DNA of 26,788 bases from an uncultured Succinatimonas sp. (GTDB taxonomy: Bacteria > Pseudomonadota > Gammaproteobacteria > Enterobacterales > Succinivibrionaceae): positions 1-26,788 of the forward strand of contig CALFLJ010000166.1 of assembly GCA_937880335.1 (NCBI GenBank), written 5' to 3'. Shown piece after piece: positions 24,721 to 26,788 of the stretch. Numbering within the stretch: the stretch's first letter is position 1; every line of letters begins with the position of its first letter. The notes beneath the pieces were generated by a model, which was not told the origin of the DNA, did not search any database, and worked only from the letters and a program-made list of their open reading frames with translations. The translations under genes were made by a program, and so were the position numbers.

Positions 24721-26586
24721 ATGGCGATCCAAAATACTCCAAACCTTCCTCCTCTTATGGTCATAATCAATAATAAATATGCTTATGTAACAACCTACAA
24801 AAATGTTTGGGATAAGGAGCATAAACAAGCTCGTCGTCTAAAAGGACAGAATCGCACTGTTGGGAAAATATTGGGAGGAGGTCCTGAAGGCGTTATTGAA
24901 TGGAATGAGGACTTTCTTTTAGAACACCCTGAACTTCAAACCTTAACCACTAAAAGAGTTTTAAAAGGTATGCGTGGTAATCGTCGTGTTTTTGAATTTG
25001 TATTCGAACCTATTGATGAAATGATTTCTTTAACTGAAGCCTTTAATTTAAAGCGTCTTTGTGCTGGAGCAACTTTTGTTTTAGATAATACTATTGCCAA
25101 TACACCACTTATGATGGCTCTTGAAAGGACTTTTAATAAGTATAACTTGCATAAAAAGATTTTATCTTTAGCTTATTTTATGTACCTTTCCAATAATTCA
25201 GCTACATGGCTTTATGAAGACTTTGCTAAAAAACACCGCATGCCTTTTAATAAGCCACTAAAACCATCTCAAATCTCAAGACTTTTTTATAATATATCGG
25301 TTTCTGACATTGATAAATTCTTAAAGTCTTTAAACTCCTTCACTAATAAAATAGAAAAAGAAAATGCAGGTAAGATAAATACTTACTATGCTTTAGATTC
25401 TACTTCTATTTCAACTTACAGTAATAACCTTAGAAAAGCACAATGGGGACATAATAAAGACGGCGATGCTTTAAGGCAAATAAATCTACTTATGTTGGTA
25501 AATCAGGAAACGGGCATGCCTCTTTACTATCATACTTATACGGGTAATACTCCTGATGTTGCAACAGTAAAGAATGTCATCTCTGAATTTGTTCGTACTG
25601 GTTTAAATCGCCAAGCTGTAGTTGTTGCTGATAAAGGTTATGGTGTTATTTCAAACATAAATCTTTGTCTGTTACATAATATAAACTTTATCTTTAATAC
25701 CAGAACTTCTTTAACTTTTTCCAAGCAAATTATTGCAGAGCATCTTGAAGAACTCATGGATTTTTGTAGTTACAACTCTAAAATTCAATGCTTTTGTGTA
25801 TCAGATAAATATGAGTGGTCTTATCCTACATTAGATAAAACTCCTACAGGACGCGCTGTTAAAGCTAAAACTACAGTTTATGTACATATTTACCTTGATA
25901 AACAAATACGCGCTGAAAGTGAACAAGCTTTTTTAAAAAGTAAAATCCTTCCCCTGCTTGAGAAATTGAAAAATGGCTCAAATTTAAGTTTGGAGGAGAC
26001 TGAGCTTAAAAATGAATTTATAAAAGAAAATGGTAAAGGTGGATTTTTAACTAATAACAAAGCTAAAACTGAATATATGCTCAATAAAGGCATCAGAATT
26101 TTAGTTTCTAATACCATATCAGATCCTGTTGAAGCTTGGAGAGCTTATTACGAAAGAGAACGTGTAGAGGACGCTTTTAAGGTTATAAAACAAAAAGTTG
26201 GTGGTTCAAGATATCGCACCTCAAAAAATGAATCCACAGAAGGAAAAGCTTTTGTAATGCTCATCGCTTGTGCTGTGGGAATGATGTTTAGACAGAGAAT
26301 AAATCAAGCTTCTAAAAAAGGCATGAATTTACCTTTTGATTCTGATGCCAAATTACTTTCGTATTTAGAAGGCATTGAACAAACTGTATTTAGAAATGGT
26401 AGCTATTACGGGGCTGTGACAGGTATACATAAAAGAATTCTTGAAAGTTTAGATGTGCCGTTACCTAAATCAGAATATTTTGGTGTTTTATCAAAAGAAG
26501 AAGAGGAGCCTGATGAGGATGATAACTTTAAATCTCTTGATGAGTTAGAAATGTCCTTATATAAACTCGAGAGTCAATTTAATTAA
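24721..26586 (+). CDS. IS1634 family DDE transposase
   Basis: 621 residues, full length and unbroken. The DDE catalytic residues are present: Asp226 in YALDSTSIS, Asp304 in VVADKGYG and Glu483 within the IS4-superfamily pattern Y-x2-R-x3-E-x6-K (Tyr476, Arg479, Glu483, Lys490). Long residues 310-470 between the second Asp and the Glu are the beta-strand insertion usual in this superfamily. The N terminus has MVIINNKYAYVTTYKNVWDK, common at the start of IS1634-type proteins. AAAGGTG lies 7 bases before ATG. The acidic C terminus (EEEEPDEDD) is not part of the catalytic core. As the frame is intact the copy may be active. Confidence 0.95.
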   Translation: MAIQNTPNLPPLMVIINNKYAYVTTYKNVWDKEHKQARRLKGQNRTVGKILGGGPEGVIEWNEDFLLEHPELQTLTTKRVLKGMRGNRRVFEFVFEPIDEMISLTEAFNLKRLCAGATFVLDNTIANTPLMMALERTFNKYNLHKKILSLAYFMYLSNNSATWLYEDFAKKHRMPFNKPLKPSQISRLFYNISVSDIDKFLKSLNSFTNKIEKENAGKINTYYALDSTSISTYSNNLRKAQWGHNKDGDALRQINLLMLVNQETGMPLYYHTYTGNTPDVATVKNVISEFVRTGLNRQAVVVADKGYGVISNINLCLLHNINFIFNTRTSLTFSKQIIAEHLEELMDFCSYNSKIQCFCVSDKYEWSYPTLDKTPTGRAVKAKTTVYVHIYLDKQIRAESEQAFLKSKILPLLEKLKNGSNLSLEETELKNEFIKENGKGGFLTNNKAKTEYMLNKGIRILVSNTISDPVEAWRAYYERERVEDAFKVIKQKVGGSRYRTSKNESTEGKAFVMLIACAVGMMFRQRINQASKKGMNLPFDSDAKLLSYLEGIEQTVFRNGSYYGAVTGIHKRILESLDVPLPKSEYFGVLSKEEEEPDEDDNFKSLDELEMSLYKLESQFN

Positions 26587-26590
26587 ATTA

Positions 26591-26617
26591 AAAGCTGGAT
26601 AAAAATAATCCAGCTTT
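26591..26617 (+). terminator. Transposase gene terminator
   Basis: AAAGCTGGAT (26591-26600) pairs perfectly with ATCCAGCTTT (26608-26617), starting 4 bases after the stop. Confidence 0.75.
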
Positions 26618-26626
26618 ATATAGACT

Positions 26627-26661
26627 TACCTAAACATATAATTTCGAGCAAAGTTTAGGTA
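26627..26661. repeat. Inverted repeat at the right border of the insertion sequence
   Basis: TACCTAAAC (26627-26635) and GTTTAGGTA (26653-26661) with a 17-base loop. It straddles the proposed border. Confidence 0.45.
26631..26641 (+). repeat. Candidate target-site duplication, right copy
   Basis: TAAACATATAA, identical to 24616-24626, directly after the proposed right end. Confidence 0.4.
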
Positions 26662-26683
26662 TGGAGTGGACTTTAATATCAGA

Positions 26684-26781
26684 ACTCGGATCAGTGTGTC
26701 ATAAAAAAATTACAAAATCCGAGTACATAATTTATTATTCCCACTCGTTGCAGGAACTCTAATCTTAAACAATTTTGTTTA
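26684..26781. repeat. Right edge with two inverted repeats, no gene seen
   Basis: ACTCGGAT (26684-26691) pairs with ATCCGAGT (26717-26724), and TAAACAA/TTGTTTA form a tight palindrome at 26766-26781. No reading frame of note is present from 26662 to the end. Confidence 0.4.
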
Positions 26782-26788
26782 GATAATA

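Larger units (their letters stand above)
24627..26630 (+). mobile_element. IS1634-type insertion sequence, about 2.0 kb
   Basis: Ends are proposed from the flanking 11-base direct repeat. The left end starts CGTAAGG, and the right end, read inward, starts GGTAAGT, so they share GTAAG as a weak inverted repeat. Only one transposase gene is inside. The length fits the IS1634 group. A 12-base perfect hairpin (24631-24661) sits at the left end and a terminator follows the transposase. The exact borders are uncertain. Confidence 0.5.

Noticed and set aside
25890..26117. Minus-strand frame inside the transposase gene
   Set aside because: Shadow of the transposase coding sequence.
26731..26760. Minus-strand gag-tgg-gaa-taa, like the C-terminal EWE of GMP synthase
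   Set aside because: The frame has a stop a few codons upstream and nothing else of that protein is present.

Overview
The window looks like a chromosomal segment of an AT-rich gammaproteobacterium near the order Aeromonadales, perhaps the anaerobic Succinivibrionaceae. That placement is inferred from three things. The gene order glnE-ygiF-ygiM-cca-uppP-folB-tsaD-rpsU matches the Escherichia coli neighbourhood of the same genes. The S21 protein is almost identical to the enterobacterial one. A 545-residue ATPase resembles Aeromonas ExeA in length and layout.

Left half (1-12460), conserved core. On the minus strand are glnE (cut by the left edge and broken by a frameshift near 500-512) and a CYTH-type triphosphatase gene (ygiF-like). 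ygiM and cca lie on the plus strand and are separated by a minus-strand pair: a GspA/ExeA-like AAA ATPase and a small membrane protein. Next come a minus-strand uppP-folK-folB-tsaD group, then dtd with its own terminator, then plus-strand rpsU with a clear promoter, a structured leader and a row of trailer hairpins. The dnaG and rpoD genes that follow rpsU in E. coli are absent.

Right half (12460-26788), accessory. It starts with a compact UvrD/Fbh1-like helicase and an aldo/keto reductase. A three-gene oxidoreductase operon follows: Gfo/Idh/MocA family, beta-hydroxyacid dehydrogenase and D-2-hydroxyacid dehydrogenase. Then come a Dabb-domain protein, a META-domain lipoprotein, a divergent LysR regulator/MFS transporter pair, and a lone adenine-specific DNA methyltransferase with N-terminal helix-turn-helix regions. 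The window ends with a KdgF-like cupin, a GNAT acetyltransferase gene broken at an 8-base homopolymer, and an IS1634-type insertion sequence with a candidate 11-bp target duplication. The dehydrogenases, transporter, regulator and KdgF suggest sugar-acid or uronate use, but no substrate can be read from the sequence.

No rRNA, tRNA or CRISPR array was seen. No intergenic gap exceeds about 300 bases. I did not find a clear unknown multi-gene system. The best leads are the ExeA-like pair, the HTH-methyltransferase fusion, the rpsU leader and the two frameshifted genes.
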